Assembly (NCBI GenBank): GCA_002127415.1
Contig: MWJR01000088.1
Location: 1-15,113 of the forward strand
Source of the DNA: Calditrichaeota bacterium AABM5.125.24
GTDB lineage: Bacteria; Electryoneota; AABM5-125-24; Hatepunaeales; Hatepunaeaceae
Direction of reading: 5' to 3'
Length of the DNA stretch: 15,113 bases
The stretch's first letter is position 1; every line of letters starts with the position of its first letter. The notes under the pieces are model-generated. The model made no database searches. It was not told the DNA's origin and was given only the letters and a program-made list of their open reading frames with translations. The position numbers were made by a program, and so were the translations under genes. Shown here one piece after another: positions 7,263 through 14,223 of this stretch.

Positions 7263-7449
7263 TAGTGGACAGTTACTAAAGACAGCTCCTGCTTATCCCC
7301 CCTTCCACTGAAGGGGGGATAAAAGGGGGGTTGTGTTCTTATCTCATAATGTAGACGATAGGGACAATATTACATGCAAACAATCACCCCCCCTTACTCC
7401 CCCCCTGCAATAGCAGGGGGGGAACTTAAGGAGTTTGCACTGTCAACTA
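7263..7449. mobile_element. Putative MITE-like element with terminal inverted repeats
   Basis: The ends tagtggacagt (7263-7273) and actgtcaacta (7439-7449) are inverted repeats matching at 10 of 11 bases, and similarity continues inward (ctcctgcttat / ctccttaagtt). Each end leads to a G/C-run hairpin: 12-bp stem ttatcccccctt at 7293-7322 and 10-bp stem ccccccctgc at 7399-7422. A single-strand ggggggtt or accccccctt follows on the inner side in mirrored order, so the whole 187 bp is symmetric. No ORF lies inside. This suits a non-autonomous transposable element, but no target duplication is certain beyond a possible TA. Confidence 0.45.
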
Positions 7450-7468
7450 TTAGTCCTTCTTAATGAAT

Positions 7469-7551
7469 CGCGTAGCAGCCAATCCGCCGTAGGCGGATTG
7501 TGCTGTTAAACCATTCCGCGCGAACGCCTGACGGCGTCCGGCGGCTACGCG
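7469..7551. repeat. 83-bp branched palindromic repeat, copy 1
   Basis: The ends cgcgtagc and gctacgcg pair in an 8-bp outer stem. Inside are two hairpins: aatccgcc-gta-ggcggatt (7481-7499) and cgcc-tgac-ggcg (near 7525-7536). A nearly identical copy in the same orientation lies at 8514-8595, so the two flank the lipoprotein gene as direct repeats. The predicted fold is a three-way junction rather than a simple stem. It is probably a REP- or MITE-type dispersed repeat. Confidence 0.75.
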
Positions 7552-7578
7552 AATAAAACCCGAAATGTGCATCCAATG

Positions 7579-7612
7579 CGGTTTGCATCCCGGAGCACCC
7601 GCATGCAAACCG
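7579..7612 (-). terminator. Hairpin after the lipoprotein gene, possible terminator
   Basis: cggtttgcat (7579-7588) and atgcaaaccg (7603-7612) form a perfect 10-bp stem with a 14-nt loop. It begins five bases after the stop of the lipoprotein gene on the minus strand. The following bases are not U-rich until a short tttta some 20 nt later, so intrinsic termination is possible but weak. Confidence 0.4.
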
Positions 7613-7617
7613 ACACT

Positions 7618-8496
7618 TCACAGCCCCACGAACGGCGATTTCCATCGCGCCCACCTGCCGGAATACGGATTAAAAAATATACTGAAATGATAACTTAAAC
7701 TATCACCCGCTCCGCCAGCCATATCTTCGGTGCTGACAGCGTGCAGGAGGGTCAGATTCCACACAGTATCGCTTACCCGGTAGACCTCAAATGAGAACTC
7801 CCACCACTTGAGCAACGGCGGAGGAACCCCGACATACCCAAGATCAACCAGTTCCGCGAAATCCGGCGGCGGCTCGCCGCAGTCCTGCAGATACATCAGT
7901 ATCGCCGACCGCAACGGCCGGAAAAACTCCGCCGCCCAGTTCACCTGCCGGATGATTTCAAAGCGGCGGTGGGTTTCGGCGTCGCTGAGCGGCTCGTCAA
8001 GGTCGAACACCAACAGCGGATTAATGAATTCGCCGATCAAATAGATATAAATGAACGGGTTGGTGAACTCCATCCCGTAACCGGAAAAGCTACCATCGGC
8101 AAGGTCGTAAGTGATGGTATGCCCCGGTCCGTCCACCATCAGTTCAAGGCTGGTGCAGGTAATGCAGGTTACACTGTCCGCGGCTTTGACGAAATCGAAA
8201 CTCCACCAGTCGAACGACGGCATAATATCGACATAGGAACTGTCCCCCGGAAGATCCGGCAGGCAGATGTCGAGGTATTGCAACCACCACAGTTGCGCGA
8301 TGGTGTCGGGCGCTTCGCCGAAATCCATTCGGTAAAGATTCAGCGCTGCATACAGGTTGTTCAACTCCACCATCGCCCAGTTGACCTGGCGCTCACGCTC
8401 GTCGGTTTGGTAGGGCTGAGTGACGACTTTCTCGCTGGTGCAGGATACGATTAACACCGACAAAACGAGCGGGATTATGATATTAGGATACTTCAT
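7618..8496 (-). CDS. Predicted lipoprotein with duplicated pseudopilin-like domain
   Basis: The 292-residue protein starts at ATG 8496, with AGGAGG six bases upstream; a longer frame to 8559 would run into the repeat and lacks a site. MKYPNIIIPLVLSVLIVSC is a lipoprotein signal with the lipobox cysteine at C19. The rest contains two related halves. Residues 37-145 begin QVNWAMVELNNLYAALNLYR and run to DFGEAPDTIAQLWWLQYL; residues 184-285 begin QVNWAAEFFRPLRSAILMYL and run to DCGEPPPDFAELVDLGYV. In each, an Ala/Leu-rich helix then 'Y-x-x-D-x-G-E-x-P-x-x-x-x-x-L' then a Trp-rich beta part (WWSFDF, WWEFSF) recalls the head of type II secretion pseudopilins (GspG). That resemblance is inference; I do not recognise a named family. 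It lies between the ALDH and lat genes. Confidence 0.8.
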   Translation of the reverse strand: MKYPNIIIPLVLSVLIVSCTSEKVVTQPYQTDERERQVNWAMVELNNLYAALNLYRMDFGEAPDTIAQLWWLQYLDICLPDLPGDSSYVDIMPSFDWWSFDFVKAADSVTCITCTSLELMVDGPGHTITYDLADGSFSGYGMEFTNPFIYIYLIGEFINPLLVFDLDEPLSDAETHRRFEIIRQVNWAAEFFRPLRSAILMYLQDCGEPPPDFAELVDLGYVGVPPPLLKWWEFSFEVYRVSDTVWNLTLLHAVSTEDMAGGAGDSLSYHFSIFFNPYSGRWARWKSPFVGL

Positions 8497-8513
8497 CCAT
8501 ACCTCCTGTAATT

Positions 8514-8595
8514 CGCGTAGCAGCCAATCCGCTGCAAGCGGATTGTGCTGTTTGACCATTCCGCGCGAACGCCTGACGGCGTTCGGCGGCTACGC
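8514..8595. repeat. Branched palindromic repeat, copy 2
   Basis: This copy matches 7469-7551 at all but about seven positions. In the first inner hairpin (8526-8544) the C-G pair next to the loop has become T-A, a paired change that keeps the stem. The second hairpin here has a perfect 7-bp stem gaacgcc/ggcgttc. The outer stem is one base shorter. It fills the gap between the ALDH stop and the ribosome site of the lipoprotein gene, so it would be part of any shared transcript. Confidence 0.75.
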
Positions 8596-8601
8596 ATTCA
8601 G

Positions 8602-10089
8602 CTAATAATTATCTATCTGCGCCCGCTGCAGCTTGCCGGAGAAATCGACATATACCGTCTTGATCTCGCTGAAGAACTCATAGACCGACCAGCCCCCCTC
8701 GCGGTGGCCGTTGCCGGTCTCCTTGACCCCACCGAACGGCATATGACACTCGGCGCCGATGGTCGGGCCGTTGATGTAGGTTATGCCCGCCTCCAGGTCG
8801 CGAACAGCGCGGAAGACGCGGTTTACATCCTGAGTAAAAATAGATGATGAGAGGCCATAGACACAATCGTTGTGCACACTAACCGCCTCGTCGAAATCCT
8901 TGACCCTGACAACCGACAGCACCGGCCCGAATATCTCCTCCTGGAAGATGCGCATCCTGGGGGTAACATCTGCGAAGACGGTCGGTGAATAGAACCAGCC
9001 TGCCGCGTGGTCGCCCTCCTTCAAGGGGTGTCCTCCGACCAGGAGCCGGGCCCCTTCTCCCTGGCCTATCTCGACATAGCCGTGCACAATCTCCACCTGA
9101 CTCTGGTTAATTAATGGCCCGACATGGTTGGCCTCGCTTAAGCCGTCGCCGATGTTCAGCTTGCTGATGGCTGCCAGCAGCATGTCCAGGAACCGGTCGT
9201 GAATCGCTTCGTGCAGGATGAGGCGGCTGGTGGCGGTGCAGCGCTGACCGGTGGTGCCGAATGCGCCCCACAATACACCCTCCAGCGCCAGATCCAGGTC
9301 GGCGTCATCCATCACAATCTGGGCGTTTTTGCCGCCGAGTTCCAGCGAAACCCGCTTGAGCTGCGCGCCGGCCCTGCTGTTTATCTCCCTGCCGACGACT
9401 GAGGAACCGGTGAAGCTGATCAGGTCGATGTCGGGATGTTCCACGATGGCCGTTCCCACCGCGCCCCCTCCGCCGTGAACGAGGTTGATCACCCCCGGCG
9501 GCAGCCCGGCCTCGATGAGGATATCGACCAGATGCGTGGCGGTGAGCGGGGTGTCGGAGGCGGGTTTGAATATCACCGTGTTACCACAGACCAGCGCCGG
9601 GAATATCTTCCAGGTCGGTATGGCCATCGGGAAGTTCCAGGGGGTGATCAGACCGGCGACCCCGATTGGCATCCGGAACGACAGGTTCATCTTGTTGGGG
9701 AGCTCGGAGGGAGTTGTGTGGCTGAACAGCCTGCGTCCCTCGACCGCTGCATAATAGGCGGTGTCGATGCCTTCCTGCACGTCACCCCGCGTCTCGGCCA
9801 ACACCTTGCCCATCTCGCGGGTCATATCGCGTGCCAGCAACTCCTTGCGCTCGACCATTAAATCGCCGGCCCGCTTGATGATGGCGCCTCGATGCGGTGC
9901 CGGCATCAGCCGCCACTCATCGAACGCCTTCCGCGCAACCTGAACCGCACGGTCAACGTCGCGCCTGTCCGACCTGGTGAAGGCGCCTATCACTTCATCC
10001 CAGTTGGCCGGGTTGCGGTTCTCGAACCACTGGCCGGATTCGGCCGGACGCCACTTGCCATCAATGTAGTTAAGATATTGTTCTGCCAT
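8602..10089 (-). CDS. NAD(P)+-dependent aldehyde dehydrogenase, possibly for aminoadipate semialdehyde
   Basis: A full-length 495-residue member of the ALDH superfamily, which oxidises aldehydes to acids with NAD(P)+. Catalytic and cofactor motifs are complete: TPWNFP with N152, FKPA with K175, FTGSSVVG (226-233), LELGGKN with general base E250, GQRCTATSR with nucleophile C284, and EEIFGPV (384-390). The C-terminal stretch TIGAECHMPFGGVKETGNGHRE (443-464) differs from that of the ALDH7 group, so family alone does not set the substrate. The nearby lysine 6-aminotransferase makes allysine, and this enzyme may oxidise it to 2-aminoadipate; that is inference from context. The start is ATG 10089 with only a weak ribosome site. 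It is the first gene of the minus-strand run. Confidence 0.92.
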   Translation of the reverse strand: MAEQYLNYIDGKWRPAESGQWFENRNPANWDEVIGAFTRSDRRDVDRAVQVARKAFDEWRLMPAPHRGAIIKRAGDLMVERKELLARDMTREMGKVLAETRGDVQEGIDTAYYAAVEGRRLFSHTTPSELPNKMNLSFRMPIGVAGLITPWNFPMAIPTWKIFPALVCGNTVIFKPASDTPLTATHLVDILIEAGLPPGVINLVHGGGGAVGTAIVEHPDIDLISFTGSSVVGREINSRAGAQLKRVSLELGGKNAQIVMDDADLDLALEGVLWGAFGTTGQRCTATSRLILHEAIHDRFLDMLLAAISKLNIGDGLSEANHVGPLINQSQVEIVHGYVEIGQGEGARLLVGGHPLKEGDHAAGWFYSPTVFADVTPRMRIFQEEIFGPVLSVVRVKDFDEAVSVHNDCVYGLSSSIFTQDVNRVFRAVRDLEAGITYINGPTIGAECHMPFGGVKETGNGHREGGWSVYEFFSEIKTVYVDFSGKLQRAQIDNY

Positions 10090-10361
10090 TGTTTAACCCG
10101 TATAGTTTGCCGGATTATTGTAGAACCGGTTTCAGTGCTGACTCTGGTTTCAGTGCCAGGGTGCGCCGGTCGTTCATCCACCAACTAATATAATGTCTTG
10201 CACTATCCTTTACAAGCAGGTCGCCACTACATCATAGGGATTGTGGCTTGACGCCGGTGTTGTTGTGGTCTATATTTCAAGACTATGGTAAAGTTGCTGC
10301 TCGGCTCAGGCTGCCGAGTTGAGTGGCAATCGCGGTCAGTTCCGTTAATTATTGACAAAGG
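10090..10361. promoter_or_regulatory. Divergent intergenic region between ALDH and Ig-like lipoprotein genes
   Basis: Both outward-facing genes must be read from promoters here or nearby. It holds a direct repeat ggtttcagtgc at 10128-10138 and 10146-10156, 18 bases apart, close to the ALDH start and placed as an activator or repressor site could be. A small hairpin ctcggc/gccgag lies at 10300-10318. TTGACA at 10352-10357 with TAGATT 17 bases later (10375-10380) looks like a sigma-70 promoter but overlaps the start assigned to the plus-strand gene. None of these is proven. Confidence 0.35.
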
Positions 10362-12029
10362 TTGCTTCATATAGTAGATTTAAGTCTTAGGCTAAAACCC
10401 TGGTTCAGGTTGGCTGGTCTTTTCTGGCTGCTGCTGGGATGTGCCGTTATGGGGCCGCCTGCCGGTGGGCCTGAGGACCGTGAACCCCCGCGTGTCGAGG
10501 CGGTTAACCCTCCACCCGGATCGACCGGGGTTGATCCGCAGACCTCGATCGAGTTCACGTTCAGCGAACCGGTTAATCCCGGCTCGGTAGGCGAGGCGCT
10601 GTTCGTCACCCCGCCCCCGGCCAGGAAGCCACGCATAAGGGTGCGCGGTAGAACGGCGCGCATAAGGCTGCCAGACCACATCCCTGCAGACCGAACGCTG
10701 GTGGTTTCACTCGGCACCGGGGTGACCGACCTGCACGGCAACAGGCTGGCGGAGAGTTTCGCCGTGGCCCTGACCGCCGGCGACAGGATCGACCAAGGAC
10801 GGATAGCCGGGATGGTCTTTGCACCGGAACCGGTTCAGGGGATACTGGTGGGGGCCTGGCCGGTTAGCGATACCCTGCGCATCGATCCGGCTGAGGAGCC
10901 GCCTGAATATCTCACCCAGGCAGGTGCTGAGGGGGCGTATCTGCTGGAATATATGCCGTCGGGCAGCTACCGGATCGCCTGCTGGGATGATCGCGACCGC
11001 GACCGATGCTACGCCCCCGGCACAGATCGGCTCGGCATCCCCTGGCGCGACGTCGAGATTGACGCCGACAGCAGTTCCTGGCTCGCGCTCTACCTGACGC
11101 GCCGGGATACGGCCATAGCTCGGCTGCTGGTGGTGTCTGCGCCTGACAGCAGACACCTGATCCTCCGCTTCAGCCAAACCGTGGAGCTCGATCCGGCAGA
11201 GGTGGTTAAGACGGCGGCGATCAGTGACTCATCGGGACAGATAGGCATCACCGAAGCCTGGATAGACGCCGCCGATTCGGCGCGACTGGTTCTTTATACC
11301 GACGAACAGGCGGGTGGGGTCGAGTATATCTTCACTCTGCCTCCCGACACCGGTCGTTACACCTTTACCGGTAGGGAGACGCCGGACACTACCGGCCCGA
11401 AGGTGTCAGCGTATCTCCCGGTCGACAGAGCCCGCGATCAGCCGGAACAACCCGAAGGCTGGATCGGTTTCAACGATGGTCTGACCGAATCGGACTTACA
11501 GGTGTGTATCAGGCTGACCGCAAACGACACCGTTTCGGTCCCGGTTGAGACTTCGTGGATGGGGCCCAATATCGTCGGGTGGCGCGCGGTGGAGCTGATT
11601 AAGCCCGGGGCCGTATGCAGCCTGAGCTTTGACCTGCTCGATCTCCGGGATTTATCGGGGAATACATCGCCCGATTCGTCCTGGGAGGTCGGTTTCACAG
11701 TCATTGACCCGGCTGATATGGGAACTATCAGCGGCGTTGTTGCGGGTGGAGAGACAGGCGTGCCGGTGATGGCAGTTGCCAGACCGCTTGAGGGGCGCAG
11801 GGATCGGGAGACCTCCGAACCGGCAAAGGCTGACGGCTCGTTCACTATCGGACGGCTGAGGTCGGGAAGCTACCTGGTCTGGGCCTATGAAGACTCCGAT
11901 CAGGACCGGCTGTATGGTTTCGGCAGGCTCTCCCCGTTTCAGTTCGCCGAACGGCTGACCGTCTGTTCTGACACGGTGCAAGTTCGGGAGAGATGGGAGA
12001 CGGGGGGGATCCGGATCGAATTCAGGTAA
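10362..12029 (+). CDS. Lipoprotein with Ig-like (Big_5 type) domain and two carboxypeptidase-regulatory-like modules
   Basis: The 555-residue protein has a signal segment with Arg/Lys then LAGLFWLLLGC, lipobox cysteine C27. 'GPPAGGPEDREPPRVEAVNPPPGSTGV' (given in parts: GPPAGGPEDR, EPPRVEAVNP) leads into an Ig-like domain of the Big_5/SbsA type, with IEFTFSEPVNPGSV (63-76) as its hallmark strand and VTDLHGNRL (121-129). This layout is common in FCB-group lipoproteins. Two later modules share the pattern 'GSY...W..(D/E)D.D.DR.Y..G': near 201-220 and 502-521. They resemble regulatory-like beta domains with possible calcium-binding Asp clusters. The start is doubtful: TTG 10362 is the first start codon after an in-frame stop, AAAGG abuts it without spacing, and a promoter-like pair overlaps it. 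Role unknown; probably envelope surface. Confidence 0.85.
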   Translation: MLHIVDLSLRLKPWFRLAGLFWLLLGCAVMGPPAGGPEDREPPRVEAVNPPPGSTGVDPQTSIEFTFSEPVNPGSVGEALFVTPPPARKPRIRVRGRTARIRLPDHIPADRTLVVSLGTGVTDLHGNRLAESFAVALTAGDRIDQGRIAGMVFAPEPVQGILVGAWPVSDTLRIDPAEEPPEYLTQAGAEGAYLLEYMPSGSYRIACWDDRDRDRCYAPGTDRLGIPWRDVEIDADSSSWLALYLTRRDTAIARLLVVSAPDSRHLILRFSQTVELDPAEVVKTAAISDSSGQIGITEAWIDAADSARLVLYTDEQAGGVEYIFTLPPDTGRYTFTGRETPDTTGPKVSAYLPVDRARDQPEQPEGWIGFNDGLTESDLQVCIRLTANDTVSVPVETSWMGPNIVGWRAVELIKPGAVCSLSFDLLDLRDLSGNTSPDSSWEVGFTVIDPADMGTISGVVAGGETGVPVMAVARPLEGRRDRETSEPAKADGSFTIGRLRSGSYLVWAYEDSDQDRLYGFGRLSPFQFAERLTVCSDTVQVRERWETGGIRIEFR

Positions 12030-12039
12030 GAGGCTGGCT

Positions 12040-12064
12040 GTCAGCTTTCAGCGGTCAGCTTTCA
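12040..12064. repeat. Short direct repeat gtcagctttca
   Basis: The 11-mer gtcagctttca occurs at 12040-12050 and again at 12054-12064, right after the lipoprotein stop. Imperfect short repeats of this kind are often remnants of a larger repeat. I see no gene or terminator in the gap 12030-12122. Confidence 0.5.
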
Positions 12065-12122
12065 ACGCATCTTCTATTACGAATGCTAATGTTGCAAGCA
12101 ATACAATAAAACAGGAGGAACA

Positions 12123-12668
12123 ATGAGAACAGCAGCGTATCCGGGGGTATTAAATGGAGTGGCAGTTCTGCCGTGGAGGGGGACGAAAGCCTGGGCATTC
12201 CATCTTGGGCTGGTGGCGGCGGCGGTGTTGCTGCCGGCGGTGGCGCATCTGACCGGCGCTCCGGTCAGATGGCTTCTGCCGATGCACTGGCCGATTATCC
12301 TCGCGGGGCTGGTCTATGGCTGGCGCAGTGGGTTGATGGTGGGGCTGTTAGCGCCGGGAACCAACTATCTGCTGACCGGCATTCCTCTGCCGCTGATACT
12401 GCCGGCGATGACTCTCGAGCTGGCGGTCTACGGCTTCGTCACCGGCTGGCTGCGGGAGCGGCTGAACTTGAGCGGTTTCGCGGCGGTGGGGGTGGCTCTG
12501 ATTGCCGGTCGTATCGTATTCCTGTCCGTGGTGCTGCTGACCGGCGCCGCTCTGGGTAGCTTTGGTAAGTATGTTATTGCCGCGATGCTTCCCGGTCTGG
12601 CGGCGGGGGTGGTGCAGGTTGTGCTGATGCCTGTAGTAGCTAAAGTATGGATGAATAAATCGAATTAA
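12123..12668 (+). CDS. ECF transporter S component-like membrane protein
   Basis: S components bind a vitamin or similar micronutrient and work with a shared EcfT and two EcfA ATPases. The 181-residue size and about six hydrophobic segments (near 24-45, 51-70, 72-86, 92-111, 117-142, 150-174) fit. LPMHWPIILAGLVYGWRSG (52-70), APGTNYLLTGIPLP (77-90) and AMTLELAVYGFVTGWL (95-110) match the pattern 'P-M-H-x-P-x-x-L-A-G-x-x-x-G ... G-M/I-P ... E-L-x-x-Y-G' typical of the family. AGGAGG at 12113-12118 gives a strong site for ATG 12123. No EcfA or EcfT gene is in view, so it probably uses a module elsewhere. No riboswitch is visible in the 93-nt leader that would name the substrate. Confidence 0.75.
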   Translation: MRTAAYPGVLNGVAVLPWRGTKAWAFHLGLVAAAVLLPAVAHLTGAPVRWLLPMHWPIILAGLVYGWRSGLMVGLLAPGTNYLLTGIPLPLILPAMTLELAVYGFVTGWLRERLNLSGFAAVGVALIAGRIVFLSVVLLTGAALGSFGKYVIAAMLPGLAAGVVQVVLMPVVAKVWMNKSN

Positions 12669-12740
12669 GCATAAACAGGTTCATTACTGATGAACGATTA
12701 ACAATTATGAGAGTTTTAACCAAGTAATGATTTTCTTGTT

Positions 12741-12795
12741 GTAGTCTGGGCTGTCCCCAGGCCCGACAGTCGTGATTAGGGACAACCACGACTAC
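12741..12795. repeat. 55-bp palindrome upstream of manC, within a larger inverted repeat
   Basis: gtagtctgggctgtccc at the left and the complement of gggacaaccacgactac at the right agree at 14 of 17 positions. An outer inverted repeat, caattatgagagtttt (12702-12717) against aatactctcacaatta (12811-12826), agrees at 13 of 16, so the element may span 12702-12826. A small hairpin agtatt/aatact (12800-12816) lies in its right part, and gttcat/atgaac (12679-12694) follows the preceding gene. It could be a MITE-like insertion and may now supply leader or terminator structure. Confidence 0.6.
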
Positions 12796-12846
12796 GATCA
12801 GTATTTTTTTAATACTCTCACAATTATTTGTAAGAATAAGTTCAAT

Positions 12847-13929
12847 TTGTCTTCCAAAACCTACGCAGTCATAATGGCCGGGGGGGCGGGGACGCGGTTC
12901 TGGCCGCTGTCGCGTCGGCGGATGCCCAAGCAGGTGCTCTCCATAATCGGCACCAACAGCCTGCTGCAGGATACCACCAGCAGGCTCGAAGGCTTGGTGC
13001 CCAAGGAGAGAACCCTGGTCGTCACAAACCGGCAGCAGTTGAAGGTTGTGGCCTCCCAGCAGCCTGACCTGGGCAAGGAGAATTTCCTGATCGAGCCGAC
13101 CCCGCGCAACACCGCCCCCTGCATAGGCCTTGCCGCCATACACATCCGGAAGATTGATCCCGACGGGATAATGCTGGTGCTCCCTTCCGACCACCGGATC
13201 AAGAACGTGCCCGCCTTCCAGGATATAGTCCGCCGCGGCATCGAGGTTGTGGAGCGGTTCGATCCACTGGTCACCATCGGCATCCCACCGGCCCGTCCGG
13301 AAACCGGCTACGGGTATATACAGTTCGAACCTCCCGGCGATAAATTGCCGTCGGGGGTGCATCGTGTCAGGGCCTTCGCAGAGAAGCCCAATCTGGAAAC
13401 GGCCCGGAGGTTCATCAAGTCGGGAGACTTCTACTGGAACAGCGGTATCTTCCTGTGGCGCGCCGAACGCATCCTGGCCGAGATGGAGGAGCACCTGCCT
13501 GAACAGTATCACCAGCTCCACCAGATAGAGGCCGCTGTGGGAAGCCCTGAGTTCGAGCAGGTGCTAAGCAACAGATACAAGAGGATTAGGCCGATATCAA
13601 TCGACTACGGCATTATGGAGGTGAGCAGCGCCTCCATCTTTATGCTGGCCGGTGACTTCGGCTGGAGCGACGTCGGAAGCTGGGATGAGCTCTACCGCAT
13701 CTCCGCCAAGGGACGCGACGGGAACGTGTGCGTCGGTGAAACTGTGACTATCGATGCCCGTAACGATTACATCTATTCCCCCGACAAGCTGACGGCAGTC
13801 ATCGGCCTGAACGATATCCTGGTGGTGAACACCCACACCACCACCCTTATCTGCCACCGCGACCGGGCCCAGGATGTCAAGGCGGTTGTGGATGAACTAC
13901 GAAAAACAGGGAGGAAGAAATACCTTTGA
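12847..13929 (+). CDS. manC: Mannose-1-phosphate guanylyltransferase
   Basis: This enzyme makes GDP-mannose from mannose-1-phosphate and GTP in the cytoplasm, feeding mannose- and fucose-type sugars into surface polysaccharides. Motifs, numbered from my chosen start: nucleotidyltransferase signature AGGAGTRFWPLSR (11-23) with PKQ (27-29), EPTPRNTAPCIGLAA (83-97), PSDH (113-116), AFAEKP (176-181), FYWNSGIFLWR (195-205), then SIDYGIME and GWSDVGSW. At 360 residues it lacks the fused phosphomannose-isomerase cupin of the bifunctional form. The frame can be opened to a GTG at 12772, but that lies inside the palindromic repeat; TTG 12847 (MSSKTYAVIMAGG) gives the usual N terminus, with only a weak ribosome site. 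It begins a three-gene unit. Confidence 0.93.
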   Translation: MSSKTYAVIMAGGAGTRFWPLSRRRMPKQVLSIIGTNSLLQDTTSRLEGLVPKERTLVVTNRQQLKVVASQQPDLGKENFLIEPTPRNTAPCIGLAAIHIRKIDPDGIMLVLPSDHRIKNVPAFQDIVRRGIEVVERFDPLVTIGIPPARPETGYGYIQFEPPGDKLPSGVHRVRAFAEKPNLETARRFIKSGDFYWNSGIFLWRAERILAEMEEHLPEQYHQLHQIEAAVGSPEFEQVLSNRYKRIRPISIDYGIMEVSSASIFMLAGDFGWSDVGSWDELYRISAKGRDGNVCVGETVTIDARNDYIYSPDKLTAVIGLNDILVVNTHTTTLICHRDRAQDVKAVVDELRKTGRKKYL

Positions 13930-14213
13930 AGCGCACCTTGAAACCGGAGCGATTAGTTCAGGAGCTGGAGGATGTAGCAGGGCGACTGTTCGGCGAGGTT
14001 CGCCGGGAGCAGGGGTTCTTTCAGACCGGCACCTGCAGCCTCAGAGGTAAGTATCTTCTTGTGATAAACAGCCGACAGCCGCTTGATGAACGTATCGCAG
14101 CTCTGGCCCGCGAGATCTCACGTATGAGCACGGAAACGGTCTATCTCAAACCCGCAGTCAGGGCCGAGATCGAGCGTTATTCGCCGGCACCGGACCTTCA
14201 CGACCAGCCATAG
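13926..14213 (+). CDS. Small conserved-looking protein of unknown function
   Basis: The 95-residue protein starts with TTG at 13926, overlapping the manC stop in the 4-base TTGA, a coupling arrangement; GGGAGGAAG lies about 10 nt upstream. It has a charged helix (LVQELEDVAGRLFGEVRRE, 10-28), a central beta-like part with TGTCSLRGKYLLVINSRQPL (34-53), a helix (DERIAALAREISRM) and ETVYLKPAVRAEIERY (70-85). It has no signal peptide or membrane segment. I have an impression of similar short proteins in uncultured bacteria, with an RGKY..IN core and a Y(L/I).P..R..IE end, but can assign no function. It lies 10 nt before the Crp/Fnr gene, so the three genes are probably one transcript. Confidence 0.8.
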   Translation: MKRTLKPERLVQELEDVAGRLFGEVRREQGFFQTGTCSLRGKYLLVINSRQPLDERIAALAREISRMSTETVYLKPAVRAEIERYSPAPDLHDQP

Positions 14214-14223
14214 AGGAGGCTGT

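Noticed and set aside
7293..7422. Intrinsic terminators at the G/C-run hairpins
   Set aside because: The stems are strong, but no U-tract follows on either strand, and the mirrored layout fits an element with inverted ends better.
7460..7654. A 64-codon minus-strand frame in the lat/lipoprotein gap
   Set aside because: It consists mostly of the branched repeat and the terminal hairpin and has no ribosome site or family likeness.
7469..8595. CRISPR array from the repeated sequence
   Set aside because: Only two copies exist, about 1 kb apart, with a gene between them rather than short spacers.
12640..13521. A 293-codon minus-strand frame opposite manC
   Set aside because: ManC motifs on the plus strand are unambiguous, and this frame has no known motif and no plausible ribosome site.
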